From assembly GCF_001303895.1 (NCBI RefSeq), contig NZ_LJSD01000038.1, positions 1 through 64,000 of the forward strand: a DNA stretch of 64,000 nt, in the 5' to 3' direction. This document shows positions 8,120-16,871 of this stretch, in pieces. Source of the stretch: Mesorhizobium sp. 1M-11. Lineage in GTDB: Bacteria > Pseudomonadota > Alphaproteobacteria > Rhizobiales > Rhizobiaceae. The number at the start of each line of letters is the position of its first letter. The first letter of the stretch is position 1. A model generated the notes under the pieces. The model was given only the letters and a program-made list of their open reading frames with translations, was not told where the DNA came from and ran no database searches. The position numbers and the translations under genes were made by a program.

Positions 8120-8989
8120 ATGATTCCCGCCATCGTTACCGACGAATTGTCGGATTCGCCCGAGACCGCTTTCGAGCTTGGCCTTGAATGGGGCGTAGGC
8201 CATTTCGAACTGCGCGGCATGCACGATGCCCGCGTGCCGCGCCTGAGCCCGTCGCAGAGGCGGCGGCTGTTGCGGGCGATCCGCGAATTCGACGTACGCA
8301 TCAGCGCCATATCTCCCGGGCTCTTCAAGATTCCCCTGCCGCCGGAATCCGCGCAAAGTTCCAATCTTGCGTGGATGGACCGCGAGTTTCACGACGCATG
8401 GGCCGGCGCCGAAGCATTGCTGCGCGACCATGTCGAAAGACTTCTGCCGGAATCGCTGGAATTCGCCGTGGCCGCCGGGGCGCGGCACCTGATCGCCTTC
8501 AGTTTTCATCGCGGCGGGCAGCCTTCAGGACCAGCACCCGGGCGGGTTGCGGACTTGCTCGCCCATGCGGCCGAACTGGCGCAGAGCGCGAATGTGTCGC
8601 TGATCATCGAGAATGAGGAGAGCCACTGGGCCAATACGGGGGCGCTTTCGGCGGCTCTGATCGCGGCCACCGGCGCCCCGATCGGTCTCAACTGGGACCC
8701 CGCCAACGCGCTGATCGACGGAGATATACCGTGGCCGGACGGTTATGCCGCCTGCCGCCATCTCGTCCGCGGCGTCCATTTCAAGGATGCCCGCGTTCAC
8801 GCCGACAATTCGTGGGAGTTGCTGGCCGACGGGGATGTCGACTGGGCCGGGCAGGTGAGGGCGCTGGAGGAGGATGACTACACGGGCTGCGTAACCATGG
8901 AGCCGCATCTGTGGCCATCCATAGCCTCGGTCCGGAACGCGCTTTCCAAGTTCAAGTCATTGATAAGTATGCAAAATAATCCCGGGTAA
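8120..8989 (+). CDS. Sugar phosphate isomerase/epimerase-like TIM-barrel protein
   Basis: 289-residue protein of the xylose isomerase-like TIM barrel superfamily (AP endonuclease family 2), which includes sugar and keto-sugar epimerases and dehydratases. Expected metal-ligand positions are visible: IIENEE (Glu, strand 5), LNWDPAN (Asp, strand 6), GVHFKDA (His, strand 7) and TMEPH (Glu, strand 8). It is the first gene of the operon running to 15279 and lies behind the candidate operator at 8050. The reaction is probably an isomerisation or epimerisation of a sugar-derived acid; the exact substrate is unknown. Confidence 0.8.
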   Translation: MIPAIVTDELSDSPETAFELGLEWGVGHFELRGMHDARVPRLSPSQRRRLLRAIREFDVRISAISPGLFKIPLPPESAQSSNLAWMDREFHDAWAGAEALLRDHVERLLPESLEFAVAAGARHLIAFSFHRGGQPSGPAPGRVADLLAHAAELAQSANVSLIIENEESHWANTGALSAALIAATGAPIGLNWDPANALIDGDIPWPDGYAACRHLVRGVHFKDARVHADNSWELLADGDVDWAGQVRALEEDDYTGCVTMEPHLWPSIASVRNALSKFKSLISMQNNPG

Positions 8990-9002
8990 AAAATCCGGCA
9001 TA

Positions 9003-9024
9003 AATTCAACCAAATAGTTGAATT
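9003..9024. promoter_or_regulatory. Candidate TetR operator, copy 2
   Basis: A perfect inverted repeat with 8-bp arms, AATTCAAC and GTTGAATT, around the spacer CAAATA. It sits in the 74-base gap before the second operon gene. The core and spacer match the site at 8050-8065, which implies a second regulated promoter inside the cluster. Confidence 0.75.
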
Positions 9025-9063
9025 CCTTTTTCGCTGCGGCTAGTGTCATCGGCAAGAAAGAAC

Positions 9064-10143
9064 ATGAGGGAGCCGATCTTGCATCAGACAGTCGCCAATG
9101 ATTCCGGTCTGGCCGCCGCCGCGCTGCCCGAACGCTTCGGTTCCGTGGATGAACTCGAAGAGTACATGACCCGGCCTACACCCGCTCTCGTGCGGGATCT
9201 GGCCTCGGTGGACGGCGACATCGTCATCCTCGGCGTTGCCGGCAAGATGGGCCCGACGCTTGCGCGCATGGCAAAGCGTGCCGCGCCCGAAAAGCGGGTG
9301 ATCGGCGTTGCCCGGTTCAGCGAGCCGGAGCTGCGGGCGCAGCTTGAATCCTGGGACGTCGAGACCATCAAGGCCGACCTTCTGGATGAAGCTCAGGTCG
9401 AGGCGCTCCCCAAGGTGCGCAATGTGATCTTCATGGCCGGCATGAAGTTCGGCGCTTCGGGCAATCAGGCGCTGACCTGGGCGATGAACACCCATGCGCC
9501 GGCGCTGGTTGCCAATGCCTATCGTGACTCGCGCATCGTCGCCTTCTCGACCGGTAACATCTATCCCCTGATGGATGTGCTGCAGCAGGGCGCTCTGGAG
9601 ACGACGCCGCCCGAGCCCCGGGGCGAATATGCCATGTCCTGCCTCGGCCGCGAGCGGATGTTCGAGCATTTTTCGCGCGTCCACGGCACGCCCGGCAGGC
9701 TGTTCCGGCTGAACTATGCCATCGATCTGCGCTACGGTGTCCTCTACGATCTCGCCAGCCGCATCAAGGCCGGCACCCAGCTCGACCTGTCCCTGATGGG
9801 GCATGTCAATGTCGTCTGGCAGGGCGATGCCAACGCGCAGGCGCTGCGCTGCCTTGCCCATTGCACGGATGTCACCAGTCCAATCAACGTTTCGGGCCCG
9901 GAAACCCTTTCGGTTCGTTGGCTGGTCCAGGAACTGGCGTCGCGTCTCGATGTCGAGCCGCGCCTGTTCGGTTCCGAGGCAACCACCGCCTGGCTTACCA
10001 ACACCGCGCAGGCCAACAGGCTGTTCGGCTACCCATCGGTGCCGCTGACGGCGATGCTGGACTGGACCGCCGACTGGGTTGCCCGCGGCGAAGTCGCCTA
10101 CAACAAGCCCACCAAGTTCGAAGCCCGGAGCGGAGCGTTCTGA
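9064..10143 (+). CDS. NAD(P)-dependent epimerase/dehydratase family protein
   Basis: 359-residue Rossmann-fold protein of the extended short-chain dehydrogenase class. The dinucleotide-binding segment is IVILGVAGKMGPTLA near residues 50-65 (GxxGxxG-like). An active-site-like YAMSCLGRE (Tyr with a nearby Arg instead of the usual Lys) lies near residue 190. I prefer the ATG at 9064, preceded by AAGAAAG, over an in-frame GTG at 9043 that has no ribosome site. The N-terminal 45 residues before the fold are longer than usual. In the operon it would oxidise, reduce or epimerise a sugar-like intermediate. Confidence 0.8.
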   Translation: MREPILHQTVANDSGLAAAALPERFGSVDELEEYMTRPTPALVRDLASVDGDIVILGVAGKMGPTLARMAKRAAPEKRVIGVARFSEPELRAQLESWDVETIKADLLDEAQVEALPKVRNVIFMAGMKFGASGNQALTWAMNTHAPALVANAYRDSRIVAFSTGNIYPLMDVLQQGALETTPPEPRGEYAMSCLGRERMFEHFSRVHGTPGRLFRLNYAIDLRYGVLYDLASRIKAGTQLDLSLMGHVNVVWQGDANAQALRCLAHCTDVTSPINVSGPETLSVRWLVQELASRLDVEPRLFGSEATTAWLTNTAQANRLFGYPSVPLTAMLDWTADWVARGEVAYNKPTKFEARSGAF

Positions 10144-10145
10144 GC

Positions 10146-11210
10146 ATGACCGGGAAAGCCACCCCTCGGGCCCGGCAGGCCGCGATGGACCTTCTGCGCG
10201 AAGGGACCGTCATTCCCGCGCATCCCCTGGCGCTCAATGCCGATCGTCAGCTCGATGAGCGTCGCCAGCGGGCGTTGACGCGCTATTACCTTGATGCGGG
10301 CTCCGGTGGTCTGGCGGTCGGTGTGCACACCACCCAGTTCGCCATTCGCGAGGTCGGGCTCTATGACCGGGTGCTGTCGCTTGCCGCCGAAGCCGCCGCA
10401 AGCTGGACCGACCGCACGCTGGTCATGGTCGCTGGCCTTGCCGGCCCCACCGCGCAGGCGGTCAGGGAGGCGAAGACGGCCATGTCTCTCGGCTACCATG
10501 CCGGTCTGCTCAGCCTTGCCGCCCTCAAGGGCCAGAGCGAGGATGCGCTGATCGCACATTGCGAGCAGGTCGCGGCCGAGATTCCGCTGATCGGCTTCTA
10601 TCTGCAGCCGGCCGTAGGCGGGCTGCACCTGTCGGCCGAATTCTGGGCGCGCTTTGCAGCCATCCCCAATGTGGTGGCGATCAAGGTTGCTCCATTCAAC
10701 CGCTATCGCACCGTCGATGTGGTGCGCGGTATCGTCAGTGCCGGGGCTGAGAACAAGGTCACGCTCTATACCGGCAATGACGACCACATCATTCTCGATC
10801 TGGTCACACCGTTCACCGTGATGCGAGACGGCCAGCCCGTCACCCTGCGCTTCAAGGGCGGGCTGCTCGGCCACTGGTCGGTGTGGACGAAGGGTGCGGT
10901 CGAGATCTTCGAGCGCTGCCGCGCGGAAGCGGCGAAGGATGCGGTTTCCGCCGAAATGCTTGCGCTCGACTCCCGCGTGACCGACTGCAACAGCGCCTTC
11001 TTCGATGTCGTCAACGATTTTCACGGCTGCATTGCGGGTTGCCACGAAATCCTGCGCCGGCAGGGCCTGCTGGAGGGGATCTGGTGTCTCGATCCGGAGG
11101 AGGGGCTTTCGCCGGGCCAGGCGGAAGAACTGACCCGTGTCAGCCGCCTGCACGCCGACCTCGCGGATGACGATTTCGTCCGCGCCAATCTCCCGCGCTG
11201 GCTGGACTGA
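10146..11210 (+). CDS. Dihydrodipicolinate synthase/N-acetylneuraminate lyase family aldolase
   Basis: 354-residue TIM-barrel class I aldolase/dehydratase of the DapA family. The Schiff-base lysine is K180 in VVAIKVAPFN, and the partner tyrosine is Y152 in IGFYLQP. ATG at 10146 follows the previous stop by 2 bases, and translational coupling is likely. The chain is about 50 residues longer than typical DapA, mostly at the C-terminus. Members outside lysine synthesis cleave or dehydrate 2-keto-3-deoxy sugar acids, which would suit the enolase-superfamily gene at the end of this operon. No lysine-pathway genes are near. Confidence 0.85.
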   Translation: MTGKATPRARQAAMDLLREGTVIPAHPLALNADRQLDERRQRALTRYYLDAGSGGLAVGVHTTQFAIREVGLYDRVLSLAAEAAASWTDRTLVMVAGLAGPTAQAVREAKTAMSLGYHAGLLSLAALKGQSEDALIAHCEQVAAEIPLIGFYLQPAVGGLHLSAEFWARFAAIPNVVAIKVAPFNRYRTVDVVRGIVSAGAENKVTLYTGNDDHIILDLVTPFTVMRDGQPVTLRFKGGLLGHWSVWTKGAVEIFERCRAEAAKDAVSAEMLALDSRVTDCNSAFFDVVNDFHGCIAGCHEILRRQGLLEGIWCLDPEEGLSPGQAEELTRVSRLHADLADDDFVRANLPRWLD

Positions 11211-11214
11211 CCCG

Positions 11215-11985
11215 ATGGCGAAATTGCGCGGAAAATTTCTGGAACTGGTGCCCGCCGTCGTTCTCTTCGTCGCGATCATGGCCATATGGCAGGCGGCTGT
11301 AAGCTGGGGCGGGGTCAAGCCCTATCTGCTTCCAAGTCCGCGTTCGGTGCTGGACGCCATGCTCGACACCTCGATTGACTGGTGGGGCCACATATGGGCC
11401 ACCGGCCTCGCCATCGTGGGCGCTTTCGTGCTGGCGGCGGCGAGCGGCGTTCTGCTGGGCACGATGATTGCGTGGTCGCCGGTGCTTTCGCGGGCGCTGA
11501 TGCCGTTCCTGGTGTTTCTCAACACCCTTCCCAAAGTGGCCATTGCGCCGCTGTTCCTGATCTGGGTCGGCTACGGCATTCTTCCCAACATATTGATGGG
11601 CGCCCTGATCGGCTTCTTCCCGGTTGTCATCAACACGGCAGTGGGGCTCTCGCAGATCGACCATGACATGATCGATCTCGGACGCGTCTTCAGCGCGCCG
11701 AAGTGGAAGGTGTTCGCCAAGATTCGCATTCCGAATGCCTATCCCTACATCCTGTCGGCGCTGAAGGTCACGGCGACGTCCGCTGTCGTCGGCGCCATCG
11801 TGGGCGAATTCGTCGCCTCGCAGACCGGGCTCGGCTATGTCATCGTGACCAGCCAGAGCAGCATGAACACCGCGCTGGCTTTCGCCGCGCTCATCTATAT
11901 CTCGATCATCGGTCTGCTGCTGTTCGCGGTCGTCGGCCTGATGTCGCGTTATCTGGCTCCGTGGGCCGAGGGGACCGACGCCTGA
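11215..11985 (+). CDS. ABC transporter permease (SsuC/TauC/ThiX type)
   Basis: 256-residue inner-membrane permease with about six membrane segments. The cytoplasmic EAA-like coupling loop is around DLGRVFSAPKWKVFAKIRIP, followed by YILSALKVTATSAVVGAIVGE, typical of the nitrate/sulfonate/pyrimidine-precursor importer class. The ATG at 11215 lies 4 bases after the aldolase stop. It works with the binding protein at 12036 and the ATPase at 13031. Substrate unknown. Confidence 0.88.
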   Translation: MAKLRGKFLELVPAVVLFVAIMAIWQAAVSWGGVKPYLLPSPRSVLDAMLDTSIDWWGHIWATGLAIVGAFVLAAASGVLLGTMIAWSPVLSRALMPFLVFLNTLPKVAIAPLFLIWVGYGILPNILMGALIGFFPVVINTAVGLSQIDHDMIDLGRVFSAPKWKVFAKIRIPNAYPYILSALKVTATSAVVGAIVGEFVASQTGLGYVIVTSQSSMNTALAFAALIYISIIGLLLFAVVGLMSRYLAPWAEGTDA

Positions 11986-12035
11986 GCCTGAATCATCGTC
12001 ACCATCCGATAACTGAAAAAAAGGGAGCGAACGGG

Positions 12036-13034
12036 ATGAAGACTGCACTGATGATCACAACGGCCATGGTAGCCGCGCTCGCGGCAGCACCGGCCATGGC
12101 CAACGAAAAGTTCACCTTCGCGCTGAACTGGTTTCCGGTTGGCGATCACGCCGCCTACTGGGTGGCGAAGGAGAAGGGCTACTTCGCCGAGAAGGGCCTC
12201 GACGTGGTGATCGAGAACTCCAAGGGCTCCGGCGATTCCATCGCCAAGGTCGATACCGGCCGGGCCGATGCCGGCCTTGCCGACGCAGCGGTCGTCATCG
12301 GCTCACGCGGCCGAGGAACCACCGTGAAGGTTGTCGGCGTCATCTTCGACCGCACGCCGATGAACTTCTTTTCCAAAACCTCCGCTCCGATCACCAAGCC
12401 CTCCGACCTTCCCGGCAAGACGGTTGGCGCCCCTCCCGGCGACAGCCAGCGCCTGATGTGGCCGGCATTCGCCAACGCAAACGGCCTCGATCCCAACGTC
12501 ATCAAATGGGTGAACATCGAGCCTTCGGCCAAATATGTAGCGCTCGCCGAAGGGCGCGCCGATGCGGTGTCGGACTACACGACCGGGCTGCCGCTGGCGG
12601 AAAAGGCCGTCGGCAAGGGCAATGCCGCGACGCTGAACTGGGCCGACTACAATTTCCAGCTCTACGCCATGTCGATAATGACCAGCGAAGCCACCATCAA
12701 GGACAGGCCCGAGGCGCTTCGCGGTTTTCTGGAGGCTGCGTACAAGGGCTGGCAGGACGTCATGAAAGATCCTGAAGGCGCGATGGAAATCTACAAGAAG
12801 GCCGTACCCGAGATCGATGTCGTGGCGCTGCGCGAAAACATGGATCTCGGTTTCGAACTCATGAAGACCCGGACCTTCAAGGAAAAGGGTATCGGAGCCA
12901 TCGACAAGGAAAAGATGTGCGGATCGGTCGACCTCGTGAACACCTATATGGGACTGTCCACGAAGATAGATTGTGCGGACGCCTATGACGACACTTTCCT
13001 GACCAGGATAGAGCTTCCCTTCGACGTTCAATGA
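12036..13034 (+). CDS. ABC transporter substrate-binding protein (NMT1/THI5-like)
   Basis: 332-residue periplasmic binding protein. A Sec signal peptide covers about residues 1-21, with predicted cleavage after APAMA. The mature start (FTFALNWFPVGDHAAYWVAKEKGYF) is the classic beginning of NMT1/THI5-like proteins that bind taurine, sulfonates or thiamine-pyrimidine precursors. GGGAG upstream gives a fair ribosome site. Its stop overlaps the ATPase start (ATGA at 13031). In this operon the ligand is probably an acid broken down by the flanking enzymes; binding-fold membership alone does not identify it. Confidence 0.88.
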   Translation: MKTALMITTAMVAALAAAPAMANEKFTFALNWFPVGDHAAYWVAKEKGYFAEKGLDVVIENSKGSGDSIAKVDTGRADAGLADAAVVIGSRGRGTTVKVVGVIFDRTPMNFFSKTSAPITKPSDLPGKTVGAPPGDSQRLMWPAFANANGLDPNVIKWVNIEPSAKYVALAEGRADAVSDYTTGLPLAEKAVGKGNAATLNWADYNFQLYAMSIMTSEATIKDRPEALRGFLEAAYKGWQDVMKDPEGAMEIYKKAVPEIDVVALRENMDLGFELMKTRTFKEKGIGAIDKEKMCGSVDLVNTYMGLSTKIDCADAYDDTFLTRIELPFDVQ

Positions 13035-13861
13035 CCTCTGAAGACAGGCTAGACAGCGTGGACAACATTTCCATCCTGCTCGACGGGGTCTCGATGACCT
13101 ACGGCACCGCTTCGGGGCCGGTCGAAGCGTTGCGTGACATCAATCTGGCGGTCCGGCAGGGCGAGTTCATCTCGCTCGTCGGCCCGTCCGGTTGCGGAAA
13201 ATCCACCCTGCTGCGCGTGGTCGCCGGCCTGCGTGAGCGCAGCGCCGGCACGGTCACGGTGGATGGCCAGAAGGTGATGCGGCCGATCCCCAATGTGGGC
13301 ATGGTGTTTCAGGCGGCTGTGCTGCTGAAATGGCGCACCATCCTCGACAATGTTCTGTTGCCGGCAGAACTGGCGGGCCTGAACCCGCGCAACTACCGCC
13401 AGCGCGCCATGGAACTGCTCGAACTCACCGGGCTCCGGGAATTCGCCAACAAACTGCCGCGTGAACTTTCCGGCGGCATGCAGCAGCGCGCCGCGATCTG
13501 TCGTGGCCTGCTTCTGGATCCCAAGCTGCTGCTCATGGACGAACCCTTCGGAGCCCTCGACGCCATGACGCGCGACGAGATGAACCTGGAACTGCTGCGC
13601 ATCTGGGGCGAGGCCTCGGGTGCGCGCAAGACCGTCCTGTTCGTGACCCACTCCATTCCCGAAGCCGTGTTCCTGTCGGATCGCGTGGTGATCATGTCGC
13701 CGCGTCCGGGACGGATCGACACCGTGCTCGATATCGATCTGCCACGACCGCGCACCGTCGAAAGCCGTATCACGCCGGAATTCGGCGCCCTGTCGCTGAA
13801 GATCTACGACATGCTCACCGGCCGGCAGAGCGGCGACGCCCCTCGTTTCGTGCCGGCATGA
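13031..13861 (+). CDS. ABC transporter ATP-binding protein (SsuB/TauB type)
   Basis: 276-residue ATPase. Walker A GPSGCGKST is at residues 51-59, the signature LSGGMQQRAAI and Walker B LLLMDEPFGALD follow, and the switch histidine is in FVTHS. It overlaps the binding protein gene upstream and the enolase-superfamily gene downstream by 4 bases each, so all three are translationally coupled. It energises the importer made with the permease at 11215. Confidence 0.92.
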   Translation: MTSEDRLDSVDNISILLDGVSMTYGTASGPVEALRDINLAVRQGEFISLVGPSGCGKSTLLRVVAGLRERSAGTVTVDGQKVMRPIPNVGMVFQAAVLLKWRTILDNVLLPAELAGLNPRNYRQRAMELLELTGLREFANKLPRELSGGMQQRAAICRGLLLDPKLLLMDEPFGALDAMTRDEMNLELLRIWGEASGARKTVLFVTHSIPEAVFLSDRVVIMSPRPGRIDTVLDIDLPRPRTVESRITPEFGALSLKIYDMLTGRQSGDAPRFVPA

Positions 13862-15279
13862 CCTTGCGGCTCAGGGTCGTCGACGTCTGCTGTTACGAGC
13901 GGCCCTACCGCATGCGCATCCCGTTCCGTTTTGGCGTGAAAACCGCGACGGGCGGAAGGCAGGCCGTGGTCTCGGTCCGCATTCGTCAGGAAAGCGGGCA
14001 GGAGGCCACGGGCTGGGCAGCCGAGGCGCTGAGCGCCAAATGGTTCGACAAGAACCCTTCGCTCACCGATGAGCAGAGCCACCACCAGCTGCGCCGCTCC
14101 ATCGAGCTGGCCGCGCAGGCCCGTCTTGCCTCCGGTCCGCAAACCGCTTACCGCCTCTTTGAAACCAGCTATTCCGAGCTGAACGACGCATGTGCCGCGC
14201 AGGCGCTCAATCCACTGATCGCGAGCTTCGGGATGGCGATGCTCGATCGCGCCATTCTCGATGCCCTGTGCCGGGCGCAGGGCGTTGGTTTCGCACAGGC
14301 CATGTCCATCAATCTGGCAGGCATGCGCACCGGGCCGCTCGTACCCGAACTGGACGGCTTCGATCTGGATGCCTTCCTTGCTTCCCGTCGCCCCGCGCCG
14401 GATATCGACATCCGCCACACCGTGGGGCTGGTCGATCCTCTGGTGCCCGGCGATCAGGAAAGCCGCGTGAACGACGGCTTGCCGGAGACGCTGTCGGAGG
14501 TCATCGCGACCTATGGCTGCCGTTACTACAAGATCAAGATCGGCGGCGATGCGGAAGCGGATCTGGAGCGTCTCGGCCGGATTGCCTCGCTGCTGGACAA
14601 AAGCGGCGTCGACTACCGCGTGACCCTCGATGGCAACGAACAGTTCGCCGATGGCGACGCCATTGCGGCGTTTTTTGCCCGGGTGGAAGCCGACCCGGCG
14701 CTTCGCCGGTTCAGCAAGGCGCTGCTGTGTCTCGAACAGCCGGTGCGGCGCGACCGGGCCCTGGAAGAGCCGGTGCATCGCCTCGCTGCCCGAATTCCGG
14801 TGATGATCGATGAGTCGGATGGCGGTCTGGATGCATTCCCGACCGCGCGCTCGCTGGGCTATACGGGCGTGTCGTCGAAGACCTGCAAGGGCCTCTACAA
14901 ATCGATACTGAACGCAGCGCGGGCGCAAGTCTGGAATGGCGACGGTGCGGCGCGCTGTTTTCTCTCGGCCGAGGATCTGACCTGCGAGCCGGGCATCTCC
15001 TTGCAGCAGGATCTTGCCCTCGTCAGTTGGCTGGGGCTCACCCATGTCGAGAAGAATGCCCACCATTTCATCGATGGCTTCGCCAATCGTCCCCACGGCG
15101 AAGCGACGGCCTTCCTTGCCGCACATGGCGACCTCTATCATCTCCAGAATGGTGTGGTTCGGCTGAAGCTTGAAGGTGGCAAGGTCGCAACGGGTTCGCT
15201 ACGCGCTCCCGGATTCGCAACGGCATTGTCGCCGGACATTGCCGGACTGGAGCCTATGCCTTCCGCCGACTGGAGCTGA
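13858..15279 (+). CDS. Enolase superfamily enzyme (mandelate racemase/muconate lactonizing group)
   Basis: 473-residue protein with the N-terminal capping region and a TIM barrel. The complete active-site set is readable: K225-I-K227 on strand 2, metal ligands D258 (LDGNEQF), E293 (LEQP) and D318/E319 (IDES), and K341 (SSKTCKG) on strand 6. Two opposed lysines are the muconate-lactonizing-enzyme subgroup pattern (cycloisomerases, dipeptide epimerases, o-succinylbenzoate synthases) rather than the mandelate racemase His-Asp dyad. It is about 100 residues longer than usual. It ends the operon and overlaps the ATPase gene. Reaction not predicted; a proton-abstraction step on an imported carboxylic acid is likely. 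Confidence 0.82.
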   Translation: MTLRLRVVDVCCYERPYRMRIPFRFGVKTATGGRQAVVSVRIRQESGQEATGWAAEALSAKWFDKNPSLTDEQSHHQLRRSIELAAQARLASGPQTAYRLFETSYSELNDACAAQALNPLIASFGMAMLDRAILDALCRAQGVGFAQAMSINLAGMRTGPLVPELDGFDLDAFLASRRPAPDIDIRHTVGLVDPLVPGDQESRVNDGLPETLSEVIATYGCRYYKIKIGGDAEADLERLGRIASLLDKSGVDYRVTLDGNEQFADGDAIAAFFARVEADPALRRFSKALLCLEQPVRRDRALEEPVHRLAARIPVMIDESDGGLDAFPTARSLGYTGVSSKTCKGLYKSILNAARAQVWNGDGAARCFLSAEDLTCEPGISLQQDLALVSWLGLTHVEKNAHHFIDGFANRPHGEATAFLAAHGDLYHLQNGVVRLKLEGGKVATGSLRAPGFATALSPDIAGLEPMPSADWS

Positions 15280-15444
15280 GGGGCCGGATTTGCCGGAGCG
15301 CGCGGCGTCGCGATCCTGAACCTTCGGTCCCGTTCCGCTCACAACGCTTTGCTCTCGGTATCCGCAGTCATCGCCTGCAGGCCGGCATCCAGCCCAATCT
15401 TGGACGATTGGCTCCGATTGCCGACATCCGGATGTGAGCTGTGG

Positions 15445-16014
15445 CTAGCTCTTGATGCCGAAGACGGGTTCCAGTGCTTCCCAGCTCTTGTCCATTGCGT
15501 AGGTGGATGACAGTACCGGGATGCCAAGGTGCCCATAGATTGGCCAAAGCTGTCTTTCAGCGTCCTCCTCGTCCATGCCTGCCACCTGGCTCGCATAGAT
15601 GACCGACACCAGGCCGGATCGATCTGCCCCAGCTTTGCAGTGGATCAGAATTGGAGTCTGAGCGGATTTGAGGAGGGCTACCAGTTCCTTGGCTCGGGAA
15701 ACCTCAAATTCATGGCTTGCCGACATTTGAAAATCGATCATCGTCAGGCCCATGGCCTTGGCGACGCGCTTCTCATCTTCGTACCATCGTGCGCCGGGGG
15801 CCGCCCCTCGCAGATTGATGAGCGTCTTTAAGCCATACTGTTTGGCGTAGACTTCAAGGTTTCCCGCACTCGGCTGCGCCGAACGATAGAGCTTGCCCGG
15901 AACCACAGTGTGGAAATTCCCGGTCAGCTGCAAAGCTCCCAATCCACCGAGGCAGAGCAGAACGGCAGAGCTGAACCCGATGAGAGCGTTTCGTATGTAT
16001 CGGCGCAATTTCAA
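15445..16014 (-). CDS. Membrane-anchored tyrosine/dual-specificity phosphatase family protein
   Basis: 189-residue protein with one N-terminal membrane segment (about residues 10-30) and a cysteine-phosphatase domain. The catalytic loop HCKAGADRSG is at residues 125-134 (C126 nucleophile, R132), and D94 is a possible general acid. The segment LTGNFHTVVPGKLYRSAQPS precedes the domain and is characteristic of a bacterial membrane-linked DSP group. A decayed copy of its N-terminal part lies at 31365-31515. The substrate may be a phospholipid or sugar phosphate as well as protein; not determinable here. The gaps either side (15280-15444 and 16015-16342) hold no supported gene. Confidence 0.85.
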   Translation of the reverse strand: MKLRRYIRNALIGFSSAVLLCLGGLGALQLTGNFHTVVPGKLYRSAQPSAGNLEVYAKQYGLKTLINLRGAAPGARWYEDEKRVAKAMGLTMIDFQMSASHEFEVSRAKELVALLKSAQTPILIHCKAGADRSGLVSVIYASQVAGMDEEDAERQLWPIYGHLGIPVLSSTYAMDKSWEALEPVFGIKS

Positions 16015-16342
16015 TTCGATGATCCCAATCGTGCATCTTCATCAATTCCAGACTTTGGCGAATTTGCGTCAGCATTCGAAAATGCGCTTTCGGATATTCA
16101 AGACAAGGCCGCCCTCCAAAAGTGTTCTGGCCGAGCATGGTGGGGCGGAACGACGAAAGCTGGGTGATGTGCAGGGCTTCGCAATTTCGGGGTCAACCTG
16201 ACACGCCTGCCGCCGGGTATTGCCTCGGCGGAGCGGCATTGAGACTGCCCTGGGGTGGAGTTCGGACCGACGACTCTCGGATGGACCCGTTGCAGACACT
16301 TCTCCGCTTGCGCGAATACATCCGATTGCCGATGATAAATAC
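16015..16342. other. Intergenic stretch without recognisable content
   Basis: 328 bases between the phosphatase gene and the DUF1801 gene, which are divergent. Open frames here are short and match nothing I recognise. Promoters for both genes must lie within it, but no clear operator stands out. Confidence 0.5.
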
Positions 16343-16699
16343 ATGACCGTGTTTGCCGACCACGATGCCTACATCGCTGCGGCTCCAGAAGCGCTCCAGC
16401 CACTGCTGGCGTTCGTACGCGCTCGGCTGGCGCAAACGCTCCCTGATGCGGAAGAGATCATCCGGTACGACATGCCAGGGTTCGGTTCAGCGGGTTTAAT
16501 CATCGCCGGCTATGCGGCATTCAGCAAACAGTGTGGTCTGTACGTCAGCAAGGGCGCGATCAGCGCATATTCGGACGACATTGCCGCAGCCGGGCTCAAA
16601 GCGTCGAAAACTGGCGTCACATTCTCGCCGAGCAAGCCCATTCCGGACGAACTCATCGCTGCACTCGCCCTTGCGTCGCGAAAGGAGCTAGGGGTGTGA
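16343..16699 (+). CDS. DUF1801 (YdhG-like) domain protein
   Basis: 118-residue cytoplasmic protein of the DUF1801/YdhG family, related to the frataxin-like YdhG fold. Family features seen are the N-terminal YIAAAPEALQPLLAFVRARL helix, the core EEIIRYDMPGF and the C-terminal TFSPSKPIPDELI segment. Start ATG at 16343 gives the usual family length. It stands alone. Role uncertain; some relatives are suggested to act as iron chaperones. The 172 bases after it, up to 16871, show no gene. Confidence 0.82.
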   Translation: MTVFADHDAYIAAAPEALQPLLAFVRARLAQTLPDAEEIIRYDMPGFGSAGLIIAGYAAFSKQCGLYVSKGAISAYSDDIAAAGLKASKTGVTFSPSKPIPDELIAALALASRKELGV

Positions 16700-16871
16700 A
16701 TGCCGATGCGCGGTGTCTGCCAGAAGGGGCGTGGAGTTGATATTGCTGCGCGACCGCGAACGGCAGGAATGACGTCGACTGCTGAATAGCAGCTCTCCGA
16801 CGATTATGTCCTTCAGCGGATTTTCCGCTTTCGGCCCCCGAAGCGGACGCTTCACGCAGAGTCCGCGCCGG

